A stretch of DNA of 64,000 nt, taken from positions 22,987-86,986 of the forward strand of contig SUWA01000001.1 of the NCBI GenBank assembly GCA_015061695.1, given 5' to 3'. A model generated the notes under the pieces. That model was given only the letters and a program-made list of their open reading frames with translations. It ran no database searches and had not been told where the DNA came from. Below are positions 54,267-63,821 of this stretch, one piece after another; positions within the stretch are counted from its first letter, which is position 1; each line of letters starts with the position of its first letter. The translations under genes and the position numbers were made by a program. Origin of the DNA: Lentisphaerota bacterium (GTDB lineage Bacteria; Verrucomicrobiota; Lentisphaeria; Victivallales; Victivallaceae).

Positions 54267-55591
54267 GCTTTCTTTGCTTTGCGGCGTTTCATTTTTTCCA
54301 GCCGGTAGAGATTCTGGCCGTGAGTTTCCGGCAATGCAAGTGCCGCCATGATCGCCGCAACGGCAATCAACAATGCCAGAATCATTACTGCTGTATAACT
54401 TGAAGCCGGATAAATTATTGCATCACCGACTTTTTCAGCTTTGCCGAAAGAGAATTTATCCATCAATATACCGGAAATATTTCCACAAACCGCCACCGCC
54501 AGATAAGCTACAAAATTCAAAATACTGGCGCCCGATCCGGTGTATTGCGGCGGGTTGTATTCGCGCATCAGAGAATTGGTAACGGCCGAGAAACCGGCCG
54601 AAGCTGCAATCAGCATCAGCACCGTGGCAAAATACCAGGTCCCGGCATTCAGCTGCAGACCGATCAAACCCATTACCGAACCCAACAACGAAAAACCTAA
54701 TGTAATCAGCAAAAACGGCTTACGCAAATTGCCGCATTTGGTACTCCAACTGCCGACCAGAAAATTCATTCCGCCGGACACGACCACCATCAGCGACAAG
54801 CACCCGCCGGCCACCATGGAAGAAGTTCCGCAGAAATCTTCCAACAGCTTCTTGCCCAGCACCGAAAGCATCAGGTAGTAAACTGCATACCCGACCCCGC
54901 CAGCAATCAGCAATATCCGGCTGTTGCGGCTGCGCATTACCACTGCAAACGGAAAAAGCGAGAGTTTTTCGCGCCGGATGGGAACTGATTTGACATGGCT
55001 TTTGCAGAAAACAAAAGCCAGATATCCGATCAAAGTCATGATCGCTACCGCCACAAAGGCCCAACGCCACGAAAAAATCCCGTGCTGCGGGTCAACGGCC
55101 CAACTCAACGGCAACCCGCCTAAAATACTGCCGCAGTACCCCAACAGGATCACTGTCCCCAGCACCGAAGTAAAGGTATCCGGATAGATCCGGTCGATTT
55201 CTTTGACCAGCGCCAGATAAATCATACCGGCCCCGAATCCGACCAGCATCCGCCCCAACAGCAACATACTCAAACTGCTGCCGATGGGGAAGATCAGCGA
55301 GCCGATACAGAACACCAGCCCGCCCCAGAAAATCGTTCTTGCCCCACCGAACTTATCCGCTGCCAGCCCCGCCACCAACTGGGTCAGCGCATAAACATAC
55401 ATAAAAACAGCACTGATATTGGTAACTTGAGCCGCAGTAGCGTGAAAGTTATCCTGAAGCTGATCAAAGATCGCGCCGGGGATCGACGAACGCTGAAAGT
55501 TAACAAAAAAGTAGATCACAACTCCGGCTGACAACAGCCAGAAGTTCCACTTCCGGAGAGATTGATTTTCTCCGGCAGTCAAAGGGGACAT
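54263..55591 (-). CDS. MFS transporter (glycerol-3-phosphate/OPA-like)
   Basis: About twelve hydrophobic helices span 442 residues. The MFS loop 2-3 signature appears as GLAADKFGGARTIF near residue 80, and the opening FNFQRSSIPGAIFDQL-type region (VNFQRSSIPG) resembles OPA-type transporters. The C-terminus is basic (KMKRRKAKK). Substrate unknown. A GC-rich hairpin (55607-55630 area) lies between this gene and pyrB, so cotranscription with pyrB is possible but not assured. Confidence 0.88.
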   Translation of the reverse strand: MSPLTAGENQSLRKWNFWLLSAGVVIYFFVNFQRSSIPGAIFDQLQDNFHATAAQVTNISAVFMYVYALTQLVAGLAADKFGGARTIFWGGLVFCIGSLIFPIGSSLSMLLLGRMLVGFGAGMIYLALVKEIDRIYPDTFTSVLGTVILLGYCGSILGGLPLSWAVDPQHGIFSWRWAFVAVAIMTLIGYLAFVFCKSHVKSVPIRREKLSLFPFAVVMRSRNSRILLIAGGVGYAVYYLMLSVLGKKLLEDFCGTSSMVAGGCLSLMVVVSGGMNFLVGSWSTKCGNLRKPFLLITLGFSLLGSVMGLIGLQLNAGTWYFATVLMLIAASAGFSAVTNSLMREYNPPQYTGSGASILNFVAYLAVAVCGNISGILMDKFSFGKAEKVGDAIIYPASSYTAVMILALLIAVAAIMAALALPETHGQNLYRLEKMKRRKAKKA

Positions 55592-55645
55592 TTTGATTCA
55601 ACCTCCACTCTGCACGGCCAAGCGCCGGCCATGCAGAATAAATAC

Positions 55646-56584
55646 TCATTTTTTAAGACAACCGGCCACCAGGAACAACACAGCCATACGCACTGCCAGG
55701 CCGTTGGTAACCTGTTCAAGGATCACCGAGCGGCTGCCGTCAGCCAACTCACTGGAAAGTTCCACATCGCGGTTGATCGGTCCGGGGTGCATGATCAGCG
55801 CATCATCTTTCAGAAACCGCGCCGTATTACTGTTCAAACCGAAAAATCTGGCGTATTCGCCGGTGCTGGGGAAAAATCCCGATTCCTGACGTTCGCGCTG
55901 AATACGCAGCATATTCACCACGTCGGCATCGGCAATGGCTTCTTCCAGATTGTGGCAGACGCGCACACCGACTTCTTCAAATTCCCTGGGCGCCAGTGTG
56001 GAAGGCCCGACCAGAGTAACTTCGGCACCGAGTTTGAGCAATCCCCACAAGTTACTGCGGGCCACCCGGCTGTGCATAATATCGCCGACGATGGCGACTT
56101 TCAAACCTTTGATCCGGCCCTTGTGTTCGCGAATGGTGAACAAATCCAGCAAAGCCTGCGTCGGATGACTGTGAGCGCCATCACCGGCATTGACCACACC
56201 GGCCCCGACCCGTTCGGCCACAAAGTTGGCAGCGCCCGGCACCGGATGGCGCATCACCAGCAAGTCAACGTTCAGCGCTTCGATATTGCGTACAGTATCC
56301 AAAAGTGATTCGCCTTTGGTCAGGCTGCTGGTACTGGCAGTAACATTGACGATATCAGCACTCAAGCGCTGTTCGGCCAGTTCAAAAGAAACCCGTGTAC
56401 GGGTACTGGGTTCAAAGAAAAAATTCACCACCGTTTTGCCGCGCAGTGCCGGAACTTTTTTGACTTTGCGTGCCGAAACTTTTTTGAATTCGGCGGCGGT
56501 ATCAAGAATAAATTCGATTTCCTGCGCCTCAAGATCGTAAAGGCTCAACAAATCCTTGCGTGTCCACTGAAAATTACTGCTCAT
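55646..56584 (-). CDS. pyrB: Aspartate carbamoyltransferase catalytic subunit
   Basis: The enzyme makes carbamoyl-aspartate in pyrimidine synthesis. The 312-residue product has the carbamoyl-phosphate motif FEPSTRTRVSFE near residue 50, the 80s loop TKGESLLDT, and RHPVPGAAN, GDGAHSHPTQALLD and IVGDIMHSRVARSN, all diagnostic. It lies 15 bases downstream of pyrR on the same strand. No pyrI follows. Confidence 0.97.
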   Translation of the reverse strand: MSSNFQWTRKDLLSLYDLEAQEIEFILDTAAEFKKVSARKVKKVPALRGKTVVNFFFEPSTRTRVSFELAEQRLSADIVNVTASTSSLTKGESLLDTVRNIEALNVDLLVMRHPVPGAANFVAERVGAGVVNAGDGAHSHPTQALLDLFTIREHKGRIKGLKVAIVGDIMHSRVARSNLWGLLKLGAEVTLVGPSTLAPREFEEVGVRVCHNLEEAIADADVVNMLRIQRERQESGFFPSTGEYARFFGLNSNTARFLKDDALIMHPGPINRDVELSSELADGSRSVILEQVTNGLAVRMAVLFLVAGCLKK

Positions 56585-56599
56585 TATCCAACCAACTCC

Positions 56600-57157
56600 T
56601 TATTCTGCACGGCGCTGCCAGGCGACTTCGTAGACGCCGTCAGAACCATCTTCTTCGCTGAATTCAACCAACACTTTGCGATCACTCTGCACTTGCAGTG
56701 TCCAGCCGATATAGTCGGCCCGGATCGGATATTCGACCCCGCCGCGATCCACCAGCACCGCCAGCCGGATCAATGCCGGACGCCCGTAATCAGTTACCGC
56801 ATCCAGCGCCGCCCGGATCGTCCGCCCGGTGGAAAGCACATCATCGACCAGGATCAACCGGGCATTATCCACTGCAAACGGGATCTCGGTTTCGCGGATG
56901 AGCGGCAAAGCGGTGCGCTGCCCGAAGTCATCGCGGTACATAGATATATCCAGCGTGCCGCAAGCCAAATCCACTCCGGTACGCTCTTTGATCACTTCGG
57001 CGATCCGGCCGGCCAGCGGTACGCCGGCTTTGAACAAGCCCAGCAGCGCCACATCGGCAAGTCCACTCTGTCCGAATTCACAAATGATGCTGTCGGCAAC
57101 TTTTTCCACTGCCGCGCGCATTTCATCGGCATTACGCAATAAAACCCGATTATCCAC
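56600..57157 (-). CDS. pyrR: PyrR-like uracil phosphoribosyltransferase/regulator
   Basis: The 185-residue product starts at GTG 57157, which has GGGAG six bases upstream and gives the normal PyrR length; a longer frame to 57358 has an implausible Cys- and Arg-rich extension. The PRPP motif LILVDDVLSTGRTIRAALDAV and IPVDVALLGLFKAGVPLA-type block (DVALLGLFKAGVPLAGRI) are visible, with GTLDISMYRDDF as in PyrR. PyrR either attenuates pyr operons or salvages uracil. pyrB follows directly, which supports pyrimidine control. Confidence 0.9.
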   Translation of the reverse strand: MDNRVLLRNADEMRAAVEKVADSIICEFGQSGLADVALLGLFKAGVPLAGRIAEVIKERTGVDLACGTLDISMYRDDFGQRTALPLIRETEIPFAVDNARLILVDDVLSTGRTIRAALDAVTDYGRPALIRLAVLVDRGGVEYPIRADYIGWTLQVQSDRKVLVEFSEEDGSDGVYEVAWQRRAE

Positions 57158-57465
57158 ATCAATCTCCCGCGGCAGCTGCCGCTTAATAGTAATGATCCTT
57201 AACTCTTTCAGGCATCCCGGAGGCAACTTGCCCAAGTCAATCCCAACCCGATAACAAGCCCGTCCGTAGCGGAAGCAAGGCGTTTTTGTCCGCGTGGCGC
57301 CGGAAGCTCTGCCGCGGCAATGACCGCCAACACCGGGAACGCCCCGATAGCGGCACAACTTGTGTCTTTATTGAGTCGGGAGGACTTTTTGATTTACCTC
57401 TTTAAATAAAAATAACTCCAAATGGCATATTTTGCCAGTTTTGAATCGTTTTTTCGGAGTGTTTT
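57158..57465. other. Leader region of pyrR with a GC-rich, possibly structured segment
   Basis: Bases 57200-57400 are GC-rich against AT-rich flanks. Possible helices include GCGTT/AACGC and CCGCG/CGCGG on the minus strand. A minus-strand frame is open for about 60 codons here without a start codon. It may be a pyr attenuator or an unannotated RNA; I cannot assign it. Bases 57401-57465 are AT-rich with nothing seen. Confidence 0.35.
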
Positions 57466-59073
57466 TTAACTGTTTTCCGTTACAGGCAACAGATTTTCGG
57501 CCTCTCCGGAAGCCGGACTGACATCTTCAATGGCCGCATCATCAAGCTGCAAACGCATGGGCAGCGGAAGTTTTTTCTTCATTTTTACGCCCAAAGCCTT
57601 GAGTTCTTCGCCTTTTTTGACCACACTGTGTTTGCCGTTGGTACCGCGCAGCCGGTCGGAAGCCTTGTTAAAAACCTCCTGAACGCTGTTCAGTTTAGTA
57701 CCGATGGCATCAAAGTCCTGATAGAATGCGTACAACCGGTCAAGCAGTGTACTGGCCGTATCAATGATCGCCAGCTGATTGCGCTCCTGATCGTACTTTT
57801 TCCACGCCAGATGGATCAACTGCAGCAGCGCCATCAAATTGACCGGGCTGACGATCAACACTTTGCGGCTGAACGCCTCCTGCCAAAGTTTCACATCCTG
57901 CCGGAGAGCCAGTTCGTATGCGCCTTCGTTGGGCATGAACATAATGACAAATTCTGCAGCCTCCTGCCGGGAACGTCTGACGTAAGCCGAGTAATTTTTG
58001 CGCACCAGCTCATCCACATGACTTTTAACGCTCCGGATATGCCGCTGCAACGCCTCAAAACGCACCTTTTCGTCTTCGGAGTTGACCCAGTCGATGTAGG
58101 CGGATAAACTCACTTTGCTGTCGATGATCACCACCTTGCCGTCGGGGTAATTGACCAATACATCCGGGCGCATTATCTGATCGGTATCTTCGTTGCGCAA
58201 TGCGTTGTTGTCATCGTCCACCAGCGTGGCCTGTTTCTGATAATGCACATTTTCGATCAATCCGGAGGAGGCAAGTATTTCGTCCAGAATCATTTCGCCC
58301 CAGTTGCCCTGCAGCTTGTTATCGCTGCGCAAAGCACGGGCCAGCGCATTGGCTTCTTCACTGAGTTCCCTGGAACTTTTCAGCAGCAACTGGATCTGTT
58401 CGGCCAATTTGATATTGTTTTCGTCGGACTGTTTGCGGGCCAGTTCAGCATTGGCCTTGAACTCATCAAGTTTGACTTTCAACGGAGTTATGACGGCATC
58501 AAGTTGAGTTTTGCCGGATTTTTCAAAATCAGCACTTTTTTCGGCCAGAATTTTTTCGGCCAGCACGGTAAATTCGCTTTTCAGCTGTTCGTACTGCTTT
58601 TGCGCAATTTCCTGCTGCATGGCGGTTTGTTTCTGAAGTTTTTCCTCGGCTTCAGCTTTCTGCAAATTCAAATGTTTTTCGGCTTCGAGCTTCTGACTCT
58701 GCAGCAGTTTTTCGGAGTCGGTTTTCTGCTCGGCAAGCTGACGGAGCAGGATGACTTTCTGCTCGGAATGTTCTGCCTTGAGCTGTTCGTATTGCTTTTG
58801 TGCGGCCTCCTGCTGGATCAATATCTGCTGTTTGAGCTGCTCATCGGCATCGGCTTTTTGCCGGGCCAAACGATTTTCATATTCAGCTTTCTGTTCGGCC
58901 AGCTGACCGGTCAGCAGTTTTTTCTGTTCTTCCTGCGCAGCGATTTCGCTTTGCAAAGCCGCTTCGCTGGCAGCCAGACGGCTTGCCAGTTTGCTTTTTG
59001 CCGCCAAAAAACCGATCGCACCACCGGCGGCCAGAGCCAGCAAGCCACCAATTATCCACCCAACCGTATCCAT
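57466..59073 (-). CDS. rmuC: DNA recombination protein RmuC
   Basis: The 535-residue product starts with a single transmembrane helix (GWIIGGLLALAAGGAIGFL), then a long coiled coil to ~residue 220 rich in Gln, Glu and Lys, and then the RmuC nuclease-like domain: LQGNWGEMILDEILASSGL, RPDVLVNYPDGKVVIIDSKVSL and EFVIMFMPNEGAYELAL. RmuC limits inversions and aberrant recombination at short inverted repeats in E. coli. It is transcribed away from the pyr genes' start region, apparently alone. Confidence 0.94.
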   Translation of the reverse strand: MDTVGWIIGGLLALAAGGAIGFLAAKSKLASRLAASEAALQSEIAAQEEQKKLLTGQLAEQKAEYENRLARQKADADEQLKQQILIQQEAAQKQYEQLKAEHSEQKVILLRQLAEQKTDSEKLLQSQKLEAEKHLNLQKAEAEEKLQKQTAMQQEIAQKQYEQLKSEFTVLAEKILAEKSADFEKSGKTQLDAVITPLKVKLDEFKANAELARKQSDENNIKLAEQIQLLLKSSRELSEEANALARALRSDNKLQGNWGEMILDEILASSGLIENVHYQKQATLVDDDNNALRNEDTDQIMRPDVLVNYPDGKVVIIDSKVSLSAYIDWVNSEDEKVRFEALQRHIRSVKSHVDELVRKNYSAYVRRSRQEAAEFVIMFMPNEGAYELALRQDVKLWQEAFSRKVLIVSPVNLMALLQLIHLAWKKYDQERNQLAIIDTASTLLDRLYAFYQDFDAIGTKLNSVQEVFNKASDRLRGTNGKHSVVKKGEELKALGVKMKKKLPLPMRLQLDDAAIEDVSPASGEAENLLPVTENS

Positions 59074-59164
59074 AAAAACTCCCTGATATGTTTTTTTATT
59101 TTTAATACAATAACCAATAAAATGATTTTTTCAAGGCTCTGATACAAGTTTGGCGGCAAAAAAA

Positions 59165-59196
59165 CAAGGCTGTCAGCAGTTTTGCCGGCAGCCTTG
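59165..59196 (-). terminator. Terminator of the oxidoreductase/isomerase operon
   Basis: CAAGGCTG pairs with CAGCCTTG (59165-59196), and the minus strand continues TTTTTTT, 16 bases past the oxidoreductase stop. Confidence 0.8.
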
Positions 59197-59211
59197 ACAG
59201 AGCGCTTGTTT

Positions 59212-60354
59212 TTATGCGTCTATTTCGCCATCACTCAATCCCAGCGGCAGTGCTTTCGGGCGCTGACAAGTGGTGGTCAAGTTGACCTTGCCCCCCTCTG
59301 CACTGGATTTATCGAACGCCAGCATGATTTCCAACACATGCAGCGCCAGATCGCCATTGGCCCGGTGCGGGCGCTTATTGGCAATGGCCATAGCCATATC
59401 GGCCGCACCGATACTGCGGCTGTTGTTGGCATAGCTGAACGGCATGGGCATTTCCTGAAAATCCCTTTCTGCGGGGTCACGGTATGGCCATTCGCGGCGG
59501 AACAACCTGACCGGCCCGCCGAACGTATTGGGGTCAGGAACCAGCAGTGAACCCTCGCTGCCGTAAAGTTCGATCGGGGCATGAGTATGTTTATAAACTT
59601 CAAAACTGGCGATCAGAGTTATCACCGCACCGTTGGCAAATTCGATAACCCCGGTCTGATGGGTATTTACATTTACCGGATAAGCATCGTAAGGTTTGTA
59701 CTTATCCTGATAATTTTCGGCCACCTCCGCACCGAAGATACGGAATTTTTCCGCACAGGCAGTTACCGCAGTAACACTCACCGCCGGCCCCAGCAAGTTG
59801 ACCAGACTGGTTACATAATACGGCCCCAGATCCAACATCGGCCCGGCCCCCTTATCGTAAAAGAACGGCGCATGGCCCCACTTTTCCGGACCGCGGCCCT
59901 GCACTATGGCCGTACCGGAAAGCACCTTGCCGATCCAGCCGTCATCGACCAGTTTGCGGGCGGTCTGCTGACCGCAGCCCAGGAAGGTATCCGGAGCGCA
60001 GCCGACTTGCAGATTTTTGGATTTTGCCAGTTCCATAACTGATTTGGCTTCTTCCAGATCGACTCCGAAAGGTTTTTCAGAATAGGTGTGCTTGCCGGCA
60101 AGCAGCGCGGCTTTAGCCACCTGACCGTGCGCCTGCGGCACGGTCAGGTTGATCACCAGTTCGATCTCCGGATCATCCAGCAGCGCTTCGCAGCTCAAAT
60201 TACGGACATTGTGCTGTTGAGCTTTTTCTGCGGCGCGGGCGCTGATCAAGTCAGCACAGGCCACAACTTCGATATTGCGGAAACGCTTGGCGGCATTAAA
60301 GTAAGCATCGCTGATCATGCCGCAGCCGATGATACCGACTTTACACTTTTTCAT
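59212..60354 (-). CDS. Gfo/Idh/MocA-family NAD(P)-dependent oxidoreductase
   Basis: The family oxidises sugars, inositols or sugar nucleotides. ATG 60354 is chosen because AAGGA is about 11 bases upstream; ATG 60366 would sit on that site. The 380-residue product opens with GIIGCGMISDAYFNAAKRF, has the catalytic EKPFGVDL near residue 95, and GPMLDLGPYYVTSL near 175, where Tyr replaces the usual His of the DxxxH-type motif. It lies 15 bases downstream of the isomerase-like gene, with which it forms a sugar catabolic pair. Confidence 0.93.
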   Translation of the reverse strand: MKKCKVGIIGCGMISDAYFNAAKRFRNIEVVACADLISARAAEKAQQHNVRNLSCEALLDDPEIELVINLTVPQAHGQVAKAALLAGKHTYSEKPFGVDLEEAKSVMELAKSKNLQVGCAPDTFLGCGQQTARKLVDDGWIGKVLSGTAIVQGRGPEKWGHAPFFYDKGAGPMLDLGPYYVTSLVNLLGPAVSVTAVTACAEKFRIFGAEVAENYQDKYKPYDAYPVNVNTHQTGVIEFANGAVITLIASFEVYKHTHAPIELYGSEGSLLVPDPNTFGGPVRLFRREWPYRDPAERDFQEMPMPFSYANNSRSIGAADMAMAIANKRPHRANGDLALHVLEIMLAFDKSSAEGGKVNLTTTCQRPKALPLGLSDGEIDA

Positions 60355-60369
60355 AAGACAGTTCATCCT

Positions 60370-61167
60370 TTATTTATTGCCGGCGCCATAGCCGTTGGAG
60401 GTCATAAAATCGTAGCTTTCCTGCAGCGCGGTGTGCATTTCTTTGCAGCAGAAATCCAACTCCACGATCACCGTTTCCACCTGATCGGGCATTTTTTCGA
60501 TCAGCTTGCCGATGGGCAGATCGCCCTGCCCCAGCGGAGTAAGTTCCACATGACGTTCCAGAATACCGTTGACCATGTCGTTACCGGATACTTTCTGCGA
60601 AGCAAAGCCGTCTTTCATATGAATAAGCACGGTATCGTCCGCAAACAACTCCAGCATTTCCACAGCGTCTTCTTTGCCCAGATTGGTTGACCAGAAGCAA
60701 TCCAGTTCGTACTTCATTCCCGGGCAGAGTTCGCGGTAAATGTCGTACTTGATCCGGCCGTCCAGACGCGCGAATTCAAAGTCATGGTTGTGCTGAAACA
60801 TAGTAAAACCGTTGCGTTCAAGAATTTCTTTCATCTTGAGCGTAGTTTCGGCCGTACGCTTGATGGCATCCAAATCTTCAAAATCCTTGGCCGCGTAGCC
60901 GCAAACGACCCGGTCAAGACCGGCGGCATAAGCTATATCCATAACTTCGCCCAGATTGCCCGGACGCGCCCAGGGCGAGTGCGAGCTGTACATCTTCAAG
61001 CCGAGATCGTCCAACACCTTGCGGAATTCCGACGGACGGATCCCCCAGAAACCGGCCGGCTCAACACCTTTATAACCGACTTTGGCCACAAATTCAAGTT
61101 CTTTCCAAAAGTCAACAGCCGCAAAATCCCGCAGACTGTACAACTGAACCGATAAGGGTTTGATCAT
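60370..61167 (-). CDS. Sugar phosphate isomerase/epimerase (AP-endonuclease-2-type TIM barrel)
   Basis: The 265-residue product has the barrel opening VQLYSLRD, metal residues near GVEPAGFWG, FQHNHDFEF, YELDCFWSTN, LIHMKDG and VIVELDF. Such proteins isomerise ketoses or inosose-type sugars and often pair with Gfo/Idh oxidoreductases. AAAGGAG precedes the ATG at 61167. It is divergent from the AraC-type regulator, which probably controls it. Confidence 0.92.
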   Translation of the reverse strand: MIKPLSVQLYSLRDFAAVDFWKELEFVAKVGYKGVEPAGFWGIRPSEFRKVLDDLGLKMYSSHSPWARPGNLGEVMDIAYAAGLDRVVCGYAAKDFEDLDAIKRTAETTLKMKEILERNGFTMFQHNHDFEFARLDGRIKYDIYRELCPGMKYELDCFWSTNLGKEDAVEMLELFADDTVLIHMKDGFASQKVSGNDMVNGILERHVELTPLGQGDLPIGKLIEKMPDQVETVIVELDFCCKEMHTALQESYDFMTSNGYGAGNK

Positions 61168-61194
61168 TTTTTTCTCCTTTTCGAGTGATAAAAA

Positions 61195-61222
61195 TTGACT
61201 TTATGTACTCTTGTGTTATAGT
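61195..61222 (+). promoter_or_regulatory. Promoter of the AraC-type gene
   Basis: TTGACT (61195-61200) and TATAGT (61217-61222) are separated by 16 bases. The leader to ATG 61343 is about 110 bases. Confidence 0.55.
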
Positions 61223-61342
61223 AGTTCACGATAATAAATTTAACAGCAAATAATGCTTATTGCAACCGGCTGTAAAATATTTTATTGATGATATGTACTT
61301 TTTCTAATGACAATTTATACTTTCAATCAATCCGGTGGAAAT

Positions 61343-62170
61343 ATGTTGATCGGTCATGGTCTTGAATCTCTGAAAAAAATCGTATTCTACGCAGCACCGT
61401 CAGAATACTCGCCCACGCCCTACACTATTCCGGAAGGAGTCCAGCTGGTGGAAGTCCTTACCGCCGGGGTGGTGTTTTTTGATGTTGACGGCGTACAGAG
61501 AACCTGCCGCCGCGGTACGATCTTCTGGCACTTACCGGGCGATAAAACCATTTGCCAGACCACGCGCAAAGAACCTTACCGTTGTATGGTGTTCCACTTC
61601 AGGAGTTCAGCCGTCAGCCGCACCCTCCCCCGGGTAAGCACATGGCGGAGCAGCGATCAGAGTCTGGATGAATTTCTCAACACCGCGCACCGGGTGTTTT
61701 TCAATTTGGATAAATTTCCGGAACAGCGTCCGATTCTGGAAAACTATTGTGCATCCGAGCTGATAATGCACGCCTTGCAACTCAAAGACCGCAGTCCATA
61801 CGCGCCGCAGTGCATAGATGGCGATGACACAGAAAAACTGTTGGCTTCCATCATTGCCACGGTCGAAAGAACCCCGGAGCTGCTGCCGAATACCCAGGCT
61901 ATGTGCGATATACTGAAAATACCGCGCAATAAACTTTTTGCCTTGTTCAAAGAAAAATTGCAAACCACACCGCACCAATGGCTGCGGGAAAAACAACTTC
62001 AACATGCCCGCAGTTTGCTGGAAAGCACTCCGCTTGCCATCAAAGAAATTGCCGGAATGTGCGGTTTTGAGCATGTGGAGGTTTTTCACCGGTGCTTTTC
62101 CAAACACTTCGGCGAAACACCCAAAAATTACCGGATAAATCACTTTGCCTATCAGGACTTCGGCAAGTGA
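61343..62170 (+). CDS. AraC-family transcriptional regulator
   Basis: ATG 61343 is preferred because GGTGGA lies five bases upstream; an ATG at 61307 would add 12 residues. The product (275 residues) has a cupin-like sensor with PEGVQLVEVLTAGVVFFDVDG and GTIFWHLPGDKT, then two C-terminal helix-turn-helix motifs (MCDILKIPRNKLFALFKEKLQTTPHQWLREKQLQHARSLL and IKEIAGMCGFEHVEVFHRCFSKHFGETPKNYR). It probably controls the divergent isomerase/oxidoreductase operon in response to a sugar; this is inference from position. Confidence 0.92.
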   Translation: MLIGHGLESLKKIVFYAAPSEYSPTPYTIPEGVQLVEVLTAGVVFFDVDGVQRTCRRGTIFWHLPGDKTICQTTRKEPYRCMVFHFRSSAVSRTLPRVSTWRSSDQSLDEFLNTAHRVFFNLDKFPEQRPILENYCASELIMHALQLKDRSPYAPQCIDGDDTEKLLASIIATVERTPELLPNTQAMCDILKIPRNKLFALFKEKLQTTPHQWLREKQLQHARSLLESTPLAIKEIAGMCGFEHVEVFHRCFSKHFGETPKNYRINHFAYQDFGK

Positions 62171-62319
62171 TCGCCGCAGGAGTAATTACCGCAAGTTATA
62201 TAAGGTATAAAAATCGTTTTGACAACTGTTGACCGGCACCAAACACCAAATCAAACCGGAGCAGATCCTGAAAGTTGCAAAGTTTTTGTAAAAAAAATGG
62301 CTTTTTTGCATAAAAATAC

Positions 62320-62348
62320 TTGCATAAATTAAGAATGTGAGTTAAATT
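62320..62348 (+). promoter_or_regulatory. Possible promoter of the DegT-family gene
   Basis: TTGCAT (62320-62325) and TAAATT (62343-62348) are separated by 17 bases; a further 86 bases lead to the ATG. Confidence 0.4.
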
Positions 62349-62434
62349 TAATACAGTTTTGCTAACTCGTGTCAGTAAATAACAAGCAACTATCGGTTGC
62401 AAACATAATAAACTATAAGTAAAGGGACAAAGCT

Positions 62435-63760
62435 ATGAGCAAGCTGGCAATCCTCGGCGGCGAAAAAGTCGCCACCCGTTCTATCGCAGAAAATATCAAA
62501 TGGCCGATCGTCAACCGTGCCATGGAAGAAGGCGTGCTGTCTGTACTGCGCGACGGCAACATGTCCGGCACGGACATCACCAAAAAGTTTGAAACCGAAT
62601 TTGCCAAGTGGAACAAGACCAAGTATGCTCTGGCCCACAGCAGCGGTACTTCCAGCTTGCAGGCTGCCATGTTCGGTGTCGGCCTCGGCCACGGCGACGA
62701 ACTGATCTGCCCCAGCATCACCTACTGGGCCTCCGGTCTGCCGGCCATGAGCCTGGGCGCAACCATCGTCTTTGCCGACATCGATCCCAAGACCCTGTGC
62801 CTGGATCCCAAAGATTTTGAAAAGCGCATCACCCCCCGCACCAAGGCCGTGGTGGTCGTACATTACTGCAGCTATCCGGCGCCGATGGATGAAATCATGG
62901 CCATCGCCCGCAAGCACAATATCAAGGTTATCGAAGACGTTTCGCACGCACAGGGCGGTTACTACAAAGGCCAGATGCTCGGCAGCATCGGTGATGTGGC
63001 GGCCATGAGTTTGATGAGCGGCAAATCCTTTGCTATCGGCGAAGGCGGTATGCTCGTTACCAGCGATCGCGAAATCTACGAACGCGCCATGCTCTGGGGC
63101 CACTACGAACGCGGCGGCGACATCACCCTGCCCGGTCTGGCTGAATACGCCGGTCTGCCCTGCGGCGGTTACAAATACCGTATGCACCAGCTTTCCAGTA
63201 TCGTTGGTCTGGAACAGCTCAAGAAGTACGACAGCGAATGTGCCGTGATCGATGCCGCCATGAAATATTTCTGGGATGGCCTGAAAGATCTGCCGCTGGA
63301 TCCGCACATGCCGGCCGATGAAGGCAGCACCAAAGCCGGTTGGTACGCCTGTAAGGGGCTTTACAATCCGGAAAACTTCGGCGGTCTGTCGCTCAAATAC
63401 TTTATCGAAGCTGTGATTGCTGAAGGCGGTCAGGGCTTCGGCGCCGGCTGCAACGCCGCGCTGCACACCCACGGCTTGTTCCACACCATGGATGTCTATG
63501 GCGATGGCAAACCCACCAATACGGCCAACCTGCCGGCCGATGCCGACAAGAACATCAATGTTGACGGCAGCTTGCCGGTTGCGGAAACCATCTGCAACTA
63601 CACCTTCAGCATTCCGTGGTTCAAGCACTTTGACCGCGCTCTGATCGACGAACAGATCGCTGCGGTGCGCAAGGTTGCCGAAAACTACAAAGATCTGCTG
63701 GCCAGCGACCCCAAAGAACAGGTCGTCGGCAAATTCTTCCAGACGGCTCGTAAAAACTGA
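62435..63760 (+). CDS. DegT/DnrJ/EryC1/StrS-family aminotransferase
   Basis: The family is PLP-dependent and aminates keto-sugars, and includes a few dehydratases. The 441-residue product has HSSGTSSLQAAMFGVGLGHGDELICPSITYWA, VIEDVSHAQGGYYKGQMLGSIGDVA and SLMSGKSFAIGEGGMLVT, where Lys197 is the expected PLP lysine. A strong ribosome site (AAAGGG) and a terminator frame it as a single-gene unit. Its codon usage looks more C-biased (e.g. many AAC, GGC, GAC) than its neighbours, consistent with high expression. The specific sugar is unknown. Confidence 0.92.
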   Translation: MSKLAILGGEKVATRSIAENIKWPIVNRAMEEGVLSVLRDGNMSGTDITKKFETEFAKWNKTKYALAHSSGTSSLQAAMFGVGLGHGDELICPSITYWASGLPAMSLGATIVFADIDPKTLCLDPKDFEKRITPRTKAVVVVHYCSYPAPMDEIMAIARKHNIKVIEDVSHAQGGYYKGQMLGSIGDVAAMSLMSGKSFAIGEGGMLVTSDREIYERAMLWGHYERGGDITLPGLAEYAGLPCGGYKYRMHQLSSIVGLEQLKKYDSECAVIDAAMKYFWDGLKDLPLDPHMPADEGSTKAGWYACKGLYNPENFGGLSLKYFIEAVIAEGGQGFGAGCNAALHTHGLFHTMDVYGDGKPTNTANLPADADKNINVDGSLPVAETICNYTFSIPWFKHFDRALIDEQIAAVRKVAENYKDLLASDPKEQVVGKFFQTARKN

Positions 63761-63784
63761 TCGGCCGGACAGAAGTAAAATTAC

Positions 63785-63816
63785 AACGGATCACTTGCAA
63801 AAGTGATCCGTTTTTT
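63785..63816 (+). terminator. Rho-independent terminator
   Basis: AACGGATCACTT pairs perfectly with AAGTGATCCGTT around a GCAA tetraloop, followed by TTTTTT, 25 bases after the aminotransferase stop. Confidence 0.92.
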
Positions 63817-63821
63817 ATATT

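Noticed and set aside
56600..57358. 252-residue version of PyrR
   Set aside because: The extra N-terminus is Cys/Arg-rich and unlike the family; GTG 57157 has a good ribosome site.
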